Shown in pieces: positions 47,955 to 56,309 of a stretch of 64,000 nt of DNA. The position numbers and the translations under genes are program-made. Numbering within the stretch: position 1 is the first letter of the stretch; every line of letters begins with the position of its first letter. The notes beneath the pieces are model-generated. The model saw only the letters and a list, made by a program, of their open reading frames with translations, had not been told where the DNA came from and searched no databases. Source of the stretch: Variovorax sp. KK3 (GTDB lineage: Bacteria; Pseudomonadota; Gammaproteobacteria; Burkholderiales; Burkholderiaceae_C); contig NZ_LYVO01000002.1 in the NCBI RefSeq assembly GCF_001984055.1, positions 124,001-188,000 of the forward strand. Reading direction: 5' to 3'.

Positions 47955-48374
47955 TCAGTTGTCGGGAATCAGGCGCCTGCCCAGGCTGACCACGTCGTCG
48001 CGCGTGTAGCCGAGCCGGTCGTAGAAGGCCAGCACTTCGGCGTTGGTGGAGCGCACCAGCAGGTTGATCTTGGGGCAGCCGCGCTCCATCAAAAGCCGTT
48101 CGGCTTCCTGCATCAGCGCGCGGCCGATCGAAAGGCGCCGATGCTCCGGCGACACGGCCAGGTAGTAGACCCAGCCGCGGTGGCCGTCGAAGCCGACCAT
48201 GGCCGAGCCGACCAGCGTGTCGCCTTCGACCGCGACCAGAAAGAGCTCGGGCTGCTCGCTCAGCTTGCGCTGGATGTCCCGGTGCGGGTCGTTCCAGGGA
48301 CGGGTGAGGCCGCAGGCCTGCCAGAGCACGATGACCGTGGATTCGTCGGCGAGCGCGAAGGGGCGTATCTTCAT
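47955..48374 (-). CDS. ypeA: GNAT acetyltransferase, YpeA type
   Basis: A 139-residue GNAT protein close to E. coli YpeA: VIVLWQACGLTRPWNDPHRDI near 16-36, GYDGHRG-like VGFDGHRGWVYYLAVSPEHRR near 70-90 covering the acetyl-CoA loop, and ERGCPKINLLVR with the closing DVVSLGRRLI. The substrate is not established. ATG 48374 gives the family's normal length; an earlier in-frame ATG at 48395 lacks a better ribosome site. Confidence 0.88.
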   Translation of the reverse strand: MKIRPFALADESTVIVLWQACGLTRPWNDPHRDIQRKLSEQPELFLVAVEGDTLVGSAMVGFDGHRGWVYYLAVSPEHRRLSIGRALMQEAERLLMERGCPKINLLVRSTNAEVLAFYDRLGYTRDDVVSLGRRLIPDN

Positions 48375-48426
48375 CGGGGCAAAGGGCTGGATCATGCGCG
48401 CGTCGTGTGACGCTTCGGAGTCGGCC

Positions 48427-49773
48427 TCAGGATTCGCCGCGCCCGCGCACCTCGGCCACCACGCGCGCATGCCGCTGGAAGCTCCAGTAGGCGCTGGCCC
48501 AGTCCATCAGCACCACGATGCGATTGCGGAAGCCGATCAGGAAGTAAGCGTGCGCGAACAGCCAGAACAGCCAGGCCATGCGGCCCGAAAAGCGCAGCGC
48601 GCCGAAGGGCGTGCCGAGGTCGACCACGGCGGAGTTGCGGCCGATGGTCGCGAGGTTGCCGTAGTCGCGGTAGCGGAAGGGCAGGGTTTCCTTGCCGGCG
48701 ATGCGGCGCAGGATGTTGGCGGCCGCGGCGCGGCCGGCCTGCTTGGCGCCGGGCGAGACGCCGGGCACGGGCTTGGGCTCCTTGCCGGGCCGGTGGCTCA
48801 TGGCGGCGGCCAGGTCGCCCACCACGCTGATGTCGGGGTGGCCCGGCAGGCTGAGGTCGGGCAGCACCTTCACGCGGCCGGCGCGGTCGCATTCGGCGCC
48901 GGTGGCCTCGGCCAGCAAGCGGCCCAGCGGCGAGGCGGCCACGCCGGCCGCCCAGATCACGCAGTGGCAGTCGATGCGGTGGGTGCCGACGCCGGCGCCG
49001 CCGTCGCTGAAAGGCGATTCGACTTCGATGCCGGTGGGGGTGATGGCCGTGACGCGGGCGTTCAGCCGCACCTGCACGCCGAGCTTCTGCAGTTGCTCGA
49101 GCGCGCGCTGGCTCAGGCTTTCGGGCATGGCCAGCAGCACGCGCGGGCCGCCCTCGATCAGCAGCACCTCGGCGCTGGCCGGGTCGATGCGGCGGAACTC
49201 GCCGCTCAGCGTGTGGCGCGCGATCTCGGCCAGCGTGCCGGCCATTTCGACGCCGGTCGGGCCGGCGCCGATCACGGCGAAGGTGAGCAGCGCGCGCTGG
49301 CGCACCGGGTCGGCCTCGACCTCCGCAGCCTCGAAGCTCATGAGCACCCGGCGGCGGATCTCGAAGGCATCGGCCAGCGTCTTGAGGCCGGGCGCCAGGC
49401 GCGACCAGTCGTCGTGGCCGAAGTAGCTGTGGGTGGCGCCGGCGGCCAGGATCAGGTGGTCCCAGCCCAGGCGGGTGCCGTCGGCCAGGTGCACTTCGCG
49501 TGCGTCCGGGTCGATGCGCGTCGCCTCGCCCAGCAGTGTCGTGATGTTCGATTGGCGCCGGAACAGCAGGCGCACCGGCGCCGAGATCGACGGCGCCGCC
49601 AGGCCGGCGGTCGCCACCTGGTAGAGCAGGGGCTGGAACAGGTGGTGGTTGGTCTTGTCGACGATGGTCACGTCGACCGCCTGGCCCTGGAACTTGCGCG
49701 CCGCTTCCAGGCCGCCGAAACCGCAGCCGACGATGACGACACGGGGGCGACTTGGGGCGTTGGGCGTAGTCAT
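48427..49773 (-). CDS. type II NADH dehydrogenase-like FAD oxidoreductase
   Basis: A 448-residue NDH-2 family flavoprotein. The FAD loop VVIVGCGFGGLEAARKFQG is near 12-30, NHHLFQPLLYQVATAGL near 42-58, the NAD loop AVIGAGPTGVEMAGTLAE near 166-183, and WAAGVAASPLG near 295. A hydrophobic amphipathic C-terminus (GRMAWLFWLFAHAYFLIGF) would hold it on the inner membrane. It passes electrons from NADH to quinone without pumping protons. ATG 49773 starts just before the FAD strand. Divergent from egtB. Confidence 0.88.
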   Translation of the reverse strand: MTTPNAPSRPRVVIVGCGFGGLEAARKFQGQAVDVTIVDKTNHHLFQPLLYQVATAGLAAPSISAPVRLLFRRQSNITTLLGEATRIDPDAREVHLADGTRLGWDHLILAAGATHSYFGHDDWSRLAPGLKTLADAFEIRRRVLMSFEAAEVEADPVRQRALLTFAVIGAGPTGVEMAGTLAEIARHTLSGEFRRIDPASAEVLLIEGGPRVLLAMPESLSQRALEQLQKLGVQVRLNARVTAITPTGIEVESPFSDGGAGVGTHRIDCHCVIWAAGVAASPLGRLLAEATGAECDRAGRVKVLPDLSLPGHPDISVVGDLAAAMSHRPGKEPKPVPGVSPGAKQAGRAAAANILRRIAGKETLPFRYRDYGNLATIGRNSAVVDLGTPFGALRFSGRMAWLFWLFAHAYFLIGFRNRIVVLMDWASAYWSFQRHARVVAEVRGRGES

Positions 49774-49920
49774 GCGGCGGATGATACGCAGGCGGCGTGC
49801 AGCCTCCGGCGTCTTGTGCCACAGTGCCGCGTTCGGCCGCGCCGGCGCCTTGGGCCTTGTCCTACGGCGGCCAGCGGCCTCCATGGGCTAAAACCTTTTC
49901 ATTCCAAAAACGGAGATCCC

Positions 49921-51171
49921 ATGAAGCTCACCCGACCGGCATTGCCGGCGGCGGACGATCTGCGCAGTCGTTTCCAGGCCGTGCGCGCGCACAGCCTGGC
50001 GCTGGCGGCGCCGCTCTCGGCGGAGGACCAGTGCATCCAGTCGATGCCGGATGCCAGCCCGACCAAGTGGCACCTGGCGCACACCACCTGGTTCTTCGAG
50101 ACGCTGCTGTTGCAGGCGCATGCCGCGGACTATCGCGTGTTCGACCCTCGCTTCGCCTACCTGTTCAATTCCTACTACGAGGCGCTGGGCCCGCGCCATC
50201 CGCGACCGCACCGCGGCCTGCTGACGCGGCCTGCGCTCGACGAGGTGCATGCCTACCGGCGGCACGTGGACGAATCGGTGCTGGCGCTGCTGTCGGAAGG
50301 CGGGCAACGGGCTGACTGGCCTGCCATCGCGGCGGTCGTCGAACTGGGGCTGAACCACGAACAGCAGCACCAGGAACTGCTGCTCACCGACATCCTGCAT
50401 GCGCTGTCGTGCAATCCGCTGCTGCCGGCCTACCGTGCGGCACCGAGTCCGGCGCTGCGACTGGCCACGGTGGCCCGCGCGACGCAATGGATTCCGCGGC
50501 ATGGCGGCGTGGCCGAGGTCGGCCACGTGGGCGACGGCTTTTCCTTCGACAACGAGACGCCGCGTCATGCAGTGCTGCTGGCGCCGCATGCCATTGCGGA
50601 TCGCCTCGTCAACTGCGGCGAGTACGCGCAGTTCATCGCCGACGGCGGCTACCAGCGGCCGGAACTCTGGCTGTCCGATGGCTGGGCCACGGTGCAGGCG
50701 CAGGGCTGGCGCCATCCGGCCTATTGGCTTGCGCCCGATGATCCGCGGCTGGTGCATCAGGGCACGACGGCGGGCTGGCAGGTCTTCGGCCTGCATGGCG
50801 TGCGGCCGATGGAGCCCGAGGCGCCGGTGGCGCAGCTGAGCCTCTACGAGGCGGCCGCGTATGCCGAATGGGCCGGCGCTCGGCTGCCGACGGAATTCGA
50901 GTGGGAAGCCGCGCACGATGCGCCCGGCATCACGCAGATGAGCGGCCACGTGTGGCAGTGGACGCGCTCGTCCTATGACCCGTACCCCGGCTTCCGCCCG
51001 CTGGCCGGCGCGGCCGCCGAATACAACGGCAAGTTCATGGTCGGCCAGTTGGTGCTGCGCGGCGGCAGCGTCGCCACGCCCGCGGGGCATGCCCGGCCCA
51101 GCTACCGCAACTTCTTTCCGCCGGCTGCACGCTGGCAGTTCACGGGGCTCCGGCTCGCGAAGGATCTTTGA
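49921..51171 (+). CDS. egtB: hercynine oxygenase EgtB (ergothioneine synthesis)
   Basis: A 416-residue sulfoxide synthase. The N-terminal DinB-like domain carries the iron-site histidines in KWHLAHTTWFFE (His51) and NHEQQHQELLLTDI (His146, His150). The C-terminal FGE-sulfatase-like domain runs from about 200 (VGHVGDGFSFDNETPRH) to the end (MSGHVWQWTRSSYDPYPGF, RGGSVATP). EgtB joins a sulfur donor to hercynine with oxygen. No EgtA or EgtC genes are near, so it may use cysteine directly. A selenium-using SenA is an alternative, but SenB and SenC neighbours are absent. It overlaps egtD by one base. Confidence 0.85.
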   Translation: MKLTRPALPAADDLRSRFQAVRAHSLALAAPLSAEDQCIQSMPDASPTKWHLAHTTWFFETLLLQAHAADYRVFDPRFAYLFNSYYEALGPRHPRPHRGLLTRPALDEVHAYRRHVDESVLALLSEGGQRADWPAIAAVVELGLNHEQQHQELLLTDILHALSCNPLLPAYRAAPSPALRLATVARATQWIPRHGGVAEVGHVGDGFSFDNETPRHAVLLAPHAIADRLVNCGEYAQFIADGGYQRPELWLSDGWATVQAQGWRHPAYWLAPDDPRLVHQGTTAGWQVFGLHGVRPMEPEAPVAQLSLYEAAAYAEWAGARLPTEFEWEAAHDAPGITQMSGHVWQWTRSSYDPYPGFRPLAGAAAEYNGKFMVGQLVLRGGSVATPAGHARPSYRNFFPPAARWQFTGLRLAKDL

Positions 51172-52157
51172 TGGCCATTCCCGCACTCAGCCTGCATGCT
51201 TTTCGCACCGCCCAGCGGGCCGCGCCCCTGTCGGACTTCGGGCGCGAGATGTTCGAGGGCCTGAGCCGCAGCGCGCGCAGCATCTCGCCCAAGTTCTTCT
51301 ACGACGCGGCCGGGTCGCAGCTCTTCGATCGCATCTGCGACCTGCCGGAGTACTACCCGACGCGCACCGAGATGCGCATCCTGACTGAACACGCGAGCGA
51401 GATCGCCGAGGTGATCGGGCCGAACGCGGAAGTGGTCGAGTTCGGCGCCGGCTCGCTGACCAAGGTGCGGCTGCTGCTCGACGCCTTTCGCTCGCCGCGG
51501 CGCTACGTGCCGATCGACATCTCTGGCGAGCACCTGGAAGCGGCAGCGCAGCGCCTGCGTGCCGATTACCCGCAGCTCGCCGTGCAGCCAGTGGTGGCCG
51601 ACTACACGATGCCGCTGGTGCTGCCGGCGCGCGGCGAAGGCATGGGCCAGCGCGTCGGATTCTTCCCCGGCTCGACGCTGGGCAACTTCAGTCCTGACGA
51701 GGCGCTCGCCTTCCTGCAGCTCGCGCAGCGCCTGCTGCGCGGCGGTGGCCTGCTGCTGGGCGTGGACCTGGTCAAGGACCCGGCGCTGCTGCATGCCGCG
51801 TACAACGATTCGCAGGGCGTGACGGCCGCGTTCAACCTCAACCTGCTGCGCCGCGCCAACCGCGAACTCGGCAGCGACTTCGACCTGGAAGGCTTCACGC
51901 ACGCGGCCTTCTACAACTCGCCGCTGCGCCGCATCGAGATGCACCTGGTGAGCCGACGCGCGCAGCAGGTGATGCTGGACGGCCAGCGCTTCGACTTCGA
52001 GGAAGGCGAGACCATCCACACCGAGAACTCGCACAAGTTCACCGTCGACGGCCTGCGGGCGCTCGCGGTGAAGGCGGGCCTCAGGCCGGCGGCCGTGTGG
52101 ACGGATCCCGATCGGCTCTTCAGCGTGCACTGGCTGCAGTCTCCCGCGGCACAATAG
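51171..52157 (+). CDS. egtD: L-histidine N-alpha-methyltransferase EgtD
   Basis: A 328-residue methyltransferase of the EgtD family: ISPKFFYDAAGSQLFDRICDLPEYY near 38-62 (the family signature), the SAM loop VVEFGAGSLTKVRLLLDA near 86-103, and FFPGSTLGNFSPDEALAFL near 162-180. IHTENSHKFTVDGLRALA, which contributes histidine-binding residues, is near the end. It makes hercynine (trimethylhistidine) from histidine with three SAM. The ATG overlaps the egtB stop (TGATG), so the pathway genes are translationally coupled. Confidence 0.92.
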   Translation: MAIPALSLHAFRTAQRAAPLSDFGREMFEGLSRSARSISPKFFYDAAGSQLFDRICDLPEYYPTRTEMRILTEHASEIAEVIGPNAEVVEFGAGSLTKVRLLLDAFRSPRRYVPIDISGEHLEAAAQRLRADYPQLAVQPVVADYTMPLVLPARGEGMGQRVGFFPGSTLGNFSPDEALAFLQLAQRLLRGGGLLLGVDLVKDPALLHAAYNDSQGVTAAFNLNLLRRANRELGSDFDLEGFTHAAFYNSPLRRIEMHLVSRRAQQVMLDGQRFDFEEGETIHTENSHKFTVDGLRALAVKAGLRPAAVWTDPDRLFSVHWLQSPAAQ

Positions 52158-52192
52158 CTCCACCCTGCGTCCTGCGGGCCCTGGAGACCTGG

Positions 52193-52474
52193 ATGAAAGC
52201 AACCTGGAACGGCGTGACGATCGCCGAGACCGACGACACCGTGCTCGTCGAAGGCAACCACTATTTCCCCGCGAGCTCGCTCAAGCGCGAGTACGTGAGC
52301 TTCAGCAACCACAAGACCACCTGCCCCTGGAAGGGCACGGCGAGCTATTACTCGCTGCTGGTGAACGGCGAACTCAACGCCGATGCCGTGTGGTACTACG
52401 CCGACCCCAAGCCCGAAGCCGAGATGGTGCGCGACCGCGTCGCCTTCTGGAAGGGCGTGAAGGTGGCGGAGTGA
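52193..52474 (+). CDS. DUF427 protein
   Basis: A 93-residue DUF427 protein with the usual motifs VEGNHYFPASSLKREYV, TTCPWKGTASYYSL and VWYYADPKPEA. The fold is small and beta-rich; its function is unknown although it is widespread. It follows egtD by 35 bases with a GGAG site and overlaps the dioxygenase gene by four bases. Whether it belongs to ergothioneine metabolism is open. Confidence 0.88.
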   Translation: MKATWNGVTIAETDDTVLVEGNHYFPASSLKREYVSFSNHKTTCPWKGTASYYSLLVNGELNADAVWYYADPKPEAEMVRDRVAFWKGVKVAE

Positions 52475-53214
52475 GCTTCGGCAGCTTCGATCCGCCGTTC
52501 ACGCCGGTCGACCGCCTCGCACCGGCGCTGCGGCAGGACGGCTATGCCGTGCTGAGCCCGCAGGGCGTGGCCGAGTGGCTCGGTTTTCCGCTCTCGGATC
52601 TCGCGCAGTTGCAGTCCGACTGGGACCACCTGCCGCTCGACGAGTACCTGAAGGACGGCGGGCGCTACCGCACCCGTCGGCATGCCTGCTTCATGGTCGA
52701 CGACGCGCAGATCGAGCAGGTGCCGCACCGTGCGCACTGGCAGCCGGTCGAATACAACGCGCTGCACGGCGGCATGCAGCGCTGGTTCGCGCCGATGGAG
52801 TCGGGCACGCTGGTGCAGCCTTCATGGCAGGCGTTGATCAAGGGACTGGCCGGCGTGGCCGACGGCCTGCGCGGCACGCAGCGCTGGTTCGTCGAGGCGC
52901 ACCAGTTCCGCATCGACACGGCCGAAGGCATCGGCCGGCCCACGCCCGAGGGTGCGCATCGCGATGGTGTCGACCTGGTGGCGGTGGTGCTGGTGGGGCG
53001 CCACAACATCAAGGGCGGCGAGACACGCGTCTTCGAGGCCACCGGCCGGCGTGGCGAGCGCTTCACGATGACCGAACCGTGGACGCTGCTGCTGGCCGAC
53101 GATGCGCGTGTGATCCATGAATCGACGCCGATCCAGCCGCTGGTGGACACCCAGCCGGGCTGGCGCGACACGCTGGTCGTCACCTGCCGATCCGGCAGTT
53201 TCCAGGGTGATTGA
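52471..53214 (+). CDS. 2-oxoglutarate/Fe(II) dioxygenase family protein
   Basis: A 247-residue protein of the 2OG-Fe oxygenase group that includes free amino-acid hydroxylases. The iron site is His163-x-Asp165 in EGAHRDGVDLVAV and His216 in ARVIHEST, with Arg232 placed to hold 2-oxoglutarate. It likely hydroxylates an amino acid or similar small molecule. GTG at 52471 overlaps the DUF427 stop (GTGA), so the two are coupled. Confidence 0.8.
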   Translation: MSFGSFDPPFTPVDRLAPALRQDGYAVLSPQGVAEWLGFPLSDLAQLQSDWDHLPLDEYLKDGGRYRTRRHACFMVDDAQIEQVPHRAHWQPVEYNALHGGMQRWFAPMESGTLVQPSWQALIKGLAGVADGLRGTQRWFVEAHQFRIDTAEGIGRPTPEGAHRDGVDLVAVVLVGRHNIKGGETRVFEATGRRGERFTMTEPWTLLLADDARVIHESTPIQPLVDTQPGWRDTLVVTCRSGSFQGD

Positions 53215-53256
53215 GCGTCCCTTCAGGTCGTAGCAGTCCTACAGCCCGCGGTTCGA

Positions 53257-53276
53257 CCTTGGATGTACATTCAAGG
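53257..53276. promoter_or_regulatory. 20-base near-perfect palindrome upstream of uspA
   Basis: Half-sites CCTTG and CAAGG flank ATGTACAT; only one base pair of the ten is mismatched. The centre is GTAC. It lies 43 bases before the uspA ATG, where a dimeric activator or repressor would bind. The TTG...CAA arms recall CRP/FNR-class sites but the spacing is two bases longer than an FNR box. Confidence 0.45.
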
Positions 53277-53319
53277 CCCGGTTCGGGTGCGAGCCGCTTG
53301 TGAACAAACGAGGTCTGGC

Positions 53320-53757
53320 ATGTTCAATCACATCCTGGTTCCGATCGACGGGTCCGAAACGTCGATGCTCGCGGTGAGCAAGGCCAGCGGCCTGGCACTG
53401 GCCTTCGGCAGCCGCATCACCCTGATCCACGTCGTGGACAACTATCCCTTCATCGGCGTCGGCGCGGACTACGCGCTGGGCCAGAACGAATACCTCGCAG
53501 CAGCCACCAGCAGCGCCAACGCGGCGCTCGCGCGCGGCGTCGCTGCGCTCGCGGCCGAGGGCCTGCACAGCGACCAGCGCGTGATCGATGGCCACGTGGT
53601 GCACGAAGGCATCGTCGACACCGCCGATGCGATCGCGGCCGACCTGATCGTGATGGGCTCGCATGGCCGCTCGGGCATCGAGAAGCTGCTGCTGGGCAGC
53701 GTGACGCAGCGCGTGCTGCAGGATGCCAAGGTGCCTGTGCTGGTCGTCAAGGGCTGA
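53320..53757 (+). CDS. universal stress protein UspA family
   Basis: A 145-residue Usp domain: ILVPIDGSETSMLAVSKA near 5-22, a long helix region with ARGVAALAAEG, and the ATP-binding loop LIVMGSHGRSGIEKLLLGSVTQRVL near 108-128 (G-2x-G-9x-G-S pattern). It binds ATP and supports survival in stress or low oxygen. The ATG at 53320 follows a GAGG site. A long palindrome sits just upstream. Confidence 0.9.
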   Translation: MFNHILVPIDGSETSMLAVSKASGLALAFGSRITLIHVVDNYPFIGVGADYALGQNEYLAAATSSANAALARGVAALAAEGLHSDQRVIDGHVVHEGIVDTADAIAADLIVMGSHGRSGIEKLLLGSVTQRVLQDAKVPVLVVKG

Positions 53758-53790
53758 GGCAAGCGCACACAGAACACGCGGCGCGAGCGA

Positions 53791-53822
53791 TCACTCAGGA
53801 ATCACTTAGGAATCCTCAGGAA
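53791..53822. repeat. three tandem 10-11 base repeats between uspA and the pseudouridine synthase gene
   Basis: TCACTCAGGAA, TCACTTAGGAA and TCCTCAGGAA follow one another without gaps. The third contains the stop codon of the minus-strand pseudouridine synthase gene. No known element matches. Confidence 0.45.
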
Positions 53823-54466
53823 AAAGGCAGCACGCTTTCGAAGCGATTCACCCTGCCATCGATGGGATGTGCGAACTCGAGCACGCTGGCATGCAGCAGC
53901 AGTCGTTCGGCGCGTTGCCGAACGGCCTCGCTGCCGTAGAGCGCATCGCCCAGGATCGGGTGGCCGATCGACAGCAAGTGGACCCGCAGCTGGTGGCTTC
54001 GGCCCGTGAGCGGCTCCAGCCAGAGGTGGCTGGCGTTGCGCTCGGGCAGCAGGCGTTTCACGCGCCAACGGGTCTGGCTGGGCTTGCCGCGTTCGGCGTC
54101 GATCTTCTGCAGCGGCCGGCGCGGCCAGTCGGCGCCGAGCGGCGCATCGATCAGCGACCATGCGTCCGATGACGGCATGAGGCCATCGACGATGGCGTCG
54201 TAGCGCTTGTGCACGCGCCGCGTTGCGAAGGCGTCGCCCAATGCGCGTTGCATGGCCGGATTGCGCGCCATCAGCACCAGGCCGCTCGTGGCCATGTCGA
54301 GACGGTGCACCACCAGTGCATCGGGCCAGCGCAGTTGCGCGCGTGCGCTCAGGCAGTCTTGCTTGTCCTCGCCGCGGCCGGGCACGCACAGCAGGCCGGC
54401 CGGCTTGTCGAGGACCAGCAGCTCGGTGTCTTCGTGGATCACGCTCAGGTCGGTCAGGTCGGTCAT
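53816..54466 (-). CDS. RluA-family pseudouridine synthase
   Basis: A 216-residue rRNA/tRNA pseudouridine synthase. The catalytic aspartate lies in VVHRLDMATSGLVLMA near 52-67, and LLVLDKPAGLLCVPG and LTGRSHQLRVHLLSIGHPILGD are the other family motifs. There is no S4 domain, so it resembles RluA rather than RluC/D. The uridine targeted is not predictable from sequence. The gene converges with uspA. Confidence 0.9.
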   Translation of the reverse strand: MTDLTDLSVIHEDTELLVLDKPAGLLCVPGRGEDKQDCLSARAQLRWPDALVVHRLDMATSGLVLMARNPAMQRALGDAFATRRVHKRYDAIVDGLMPSSDAWSLIDAPLGADWPRRPLQKIDAERGKPSQTRWRVKRLLPERNASHLWLEPLTGRSHQLRVHLLSIGHPILGDALYGSEAVRQRAERLLLHASVLEFAHPIDGRVNRFESVLPFS

Positions 54467-54513
54467 GCCCGAGCGAGTCTATGTGGCTTCGGGCGTGGGC
54501 TATGCTCGACCCG

Positions 54514-55755
54514 ATGTCCGTGTCCGCCGCTGCCTCGCCGAGCTTTTCAGACCTGACGCGCGAGCGGCCCTTCATGCGGATGTGGGTCGCGCGCCTGTTC
54601 GGCACCGCGGGCAGCCAGATGCTGCTGGTGGCGATCGGCTGGCACATGTACGAGCTGACCGGCAGCGCCTGGGACCTGGGCCTGGTGGGCCTTTACCAGT
54701 TCGTGCCCGCGCTGCTGCTGGCGCTGCTGGCCGGGCACGTGGTCGATCGACACCACCGTGGACGCATCGTCGCCGCCTGCCTCGGCGTGCAGGGCCTGGT
54801 GGCGTTGGTGCTGTTGCTGGCGGTGCAGCGTGGGCACGACACGCGCGCCTTGCTGCTCGGGCTGTCGCTCATCCTCGGCGCGGTGCGCGCATTTCAGATG
54901 CCTGCGCAACAGGCTTTGACGCCGCTGCTGGTGCCGCCCTTGATGCTGCCGCGCGCGATGGCCTTCAGCTCGGCCGGCATGCAGGGCGCGGTCATCGGCG
55001 GCCCGGCGCTCGGCGGAGTGCTGTTCGCGGCCGGCACGGGCGTGGTGTATGCGGCCAGCCTGCTGTTCTTCGTGGTCGGATGCGTGTTGGTGGCGCAGCT
55101 GCGCTACGACCATGCGCCTGCGCCGCGCGAACCGGTGTCGCTGTCGACGGTGTTCGCGGGCGTCAACTTCATCTGGCATCGCAAGCCCGTGCTGGGGGCG
55201 GTGTCGCTCGACCTGTTCGCCGTGCTTCTGGGTGGTGCGGTCGCACTGCTGCCGATCTTCGCGAAGGACATCCTGCACACAGGGCCCTGGGGCCTGGGCC
55301 TGCTGCGCAGCGCGCCGGCCGTGGGCGCGTTGATCACCTCGATTGCGCTGACGCGGCGCCCCGTCGAGCGCCACGTGGGGCGCACGCTGCTGATGGCGGT
55401 GGCGGCCTTCGGCATCTGCATGGTGGTGTTCGGCTTGTCGCGCAGCTTTCTAGTGTCGCTGATCGCGCTCGCGGTGTCGGGCGGGGCCGACATGGTCAAC
55501 GTGGTGATCCGGCAGACGCTGGTGCAGCTGGAGACGCCCGATGCGATGCGCGGGCGCGTCAGCGCGGTCAACTCGATCTTCATCGGCGCCAGCAATCAGC
55601 TCGGCGAGTTCGAGTCGGGCGCCACGGCGGCGCTGCTGGGCCCGGTGGGCTCGGTGGTGGCGGGCGGCGTGGGGACCGTGCTCGTGGCGGTGGCGTGGTT
55701 CCGCCTGTTTCCGTCGCTGGCGCAGCGCGATCGGCTGGTGAAGCCCGCGCCTTAG
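54514..55755 (+). CDS. MFS exporter of the EntS-like group
   Basis: A 413-residue transporter with about twelve membrane helices. The first helix region MRMWVARLFGTAGSQMLLVAIG and the segment AGHVVDRHHRGRIVAACLG (MFS motif A) match the TMS3/EntS-type exporters. AFQMPAQQALTPLLVPPLMLPRAMAFSS and RGRVSAVNSIFIGASNQLGEFESG are also typical. It could export a siderophore or drug; no biosynthetic genes are near. An in-frame ATG at 54502 is also possible. Divergent from the pseudouridine synthase gene. Confidence 0.82.
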   Translation: MSVSAAASPSFSDLTRERPFMRMWVARLFGTAGSQMLLVAIGWHMYELTGSAWDLGLVGLYQFVPALLLALLAGHVVDRHHRGRIVAACLGVQGLVALVLLLAVQRGHDTRALLLGLSLILGAVRAFQMPAQQALTPLLVPPLMLPRAMAFSSAGMQGAVIGGPALGGVLFAAGTGVVYAASLLFFVVGCVLVAQLRYDHAPAPREPVSLSTVFAGVNFIWHRKPVLGAVSLDLFAVLLGGAVALLPIFAKDILHTGPWGLGLLRSAPAVGALITSIALTRRPVERHVGRTLLMAVAAFGICMVVFGLSRSFLVSLIALAVSGGADMVNVVIRQTLVQLETPDAMRGRVSAVNSIFIGASNQLGEFESGATAALLGPVGSVVAGGVGTVLVAVAWFRLFPSLAQRDRLVKPAP

Positions 55756-55764
55756 GCGCGGCGA

Positions 55765-56070
55765 TCAGAAGTGCGAGAAGGCGTAGGGCACATCGAGCCT
55801 GACGTCGCCCACCGGCTCGGCGACGCAGGGCAGTATCCAGCCCTCGGCTTTTTCTTCGCGGCTCAGGCCGGGCCATTCGATGCGGTAGCGCACCTGGCCG
55901 TCGAGCAGGCGGCAGATGCAGGTGCGGCAGGTGCCGTTGCGGCAGGAGCTGGGCAGCTCGATGCCGGCGGCCTCGGCGGATTGCAGCAGTGTGCGGTCCG
56001 GCTCGGTCTCGAAGCGGAAGCCGCCGGGCTCGATGCGGGCCACGGCGTGGGGCGCACCGCCGTCGTTCAT
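55765..56070 (-). CDS. 2Fe-2S plant-type ferredoxin
   Basis: A 101-residue ferredoxin with cluster ligands Cys43, Cys48 and Cys51 (SSCRNGTCRTC) and Cys82 (ILPCVAEP), the plant-type pattern. It carries electrons in the cytoplasm; no reductase or oxygenase is adjacent. It lies seven bases before a small basic protein gene whose direction is the same. Confidence 0.9.
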   Translation of the reverse strand: MNDGGAPHAVARIEPGGFRFETEPDRTLLQSAEAAGIELPSSCRNGTCRTCICRLLDGQVRYRIEWPGLSREEKAEGWILPCVAEPVGDVRLDVPYAFSHF

Positions 56071-56077
56071 GCCCCGG

Positions 56078-56227
56078 TCATTCCTTGTTCTTCAACTTGC
56101 CACGCGGGATGACGGCCGTGGTCATGGTGCGCACCGGCTCGAGGCCGGCAAGCGGTGCCTTCGGCGGGCTGCTGTCCTTCTTGGGTTTCTTGGATTCCTT
56201 GTTGCTGCGCTGCTGGCCCTTGGGCAT
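56078..56227 (-). CDS. small basic Lys/Pro-rich protein
   Basis: A 49-residue, strongly basic protein beginning MPKGQQRSNKESKKPKKD. Similar tiny proteins with an RSNKExKKPK start are common in Burkholderiales, with no known function. GGAG lies seven bases before this ATG, which favours it over the longer in-frame start. It may bind nucleic acid; that is a guess from charge. Confidence 0.65.
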   Translation of the reverse strand: MPKGQQRSNKESKKPKKDSSPPKAPLAGLEPVRTMTTAVIPRGKLKNKE

Positions 56228-56309
56228 GTGCTTCTCCGTGAATGAGGGAAGGAAGTTTAGCGACGCGGCGACAATACGGCGCTTCACACGATCGTTTCTT
56301 TGCTCTCCC

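Noticed and set aside
49921-51171. SenA (selenoneine synthase) instead of EgtB
   Set aside because: SenB and SenC genes, which accompany SenA, are not adjacent, while EgtD is. The two cannot be separated fully by eye.
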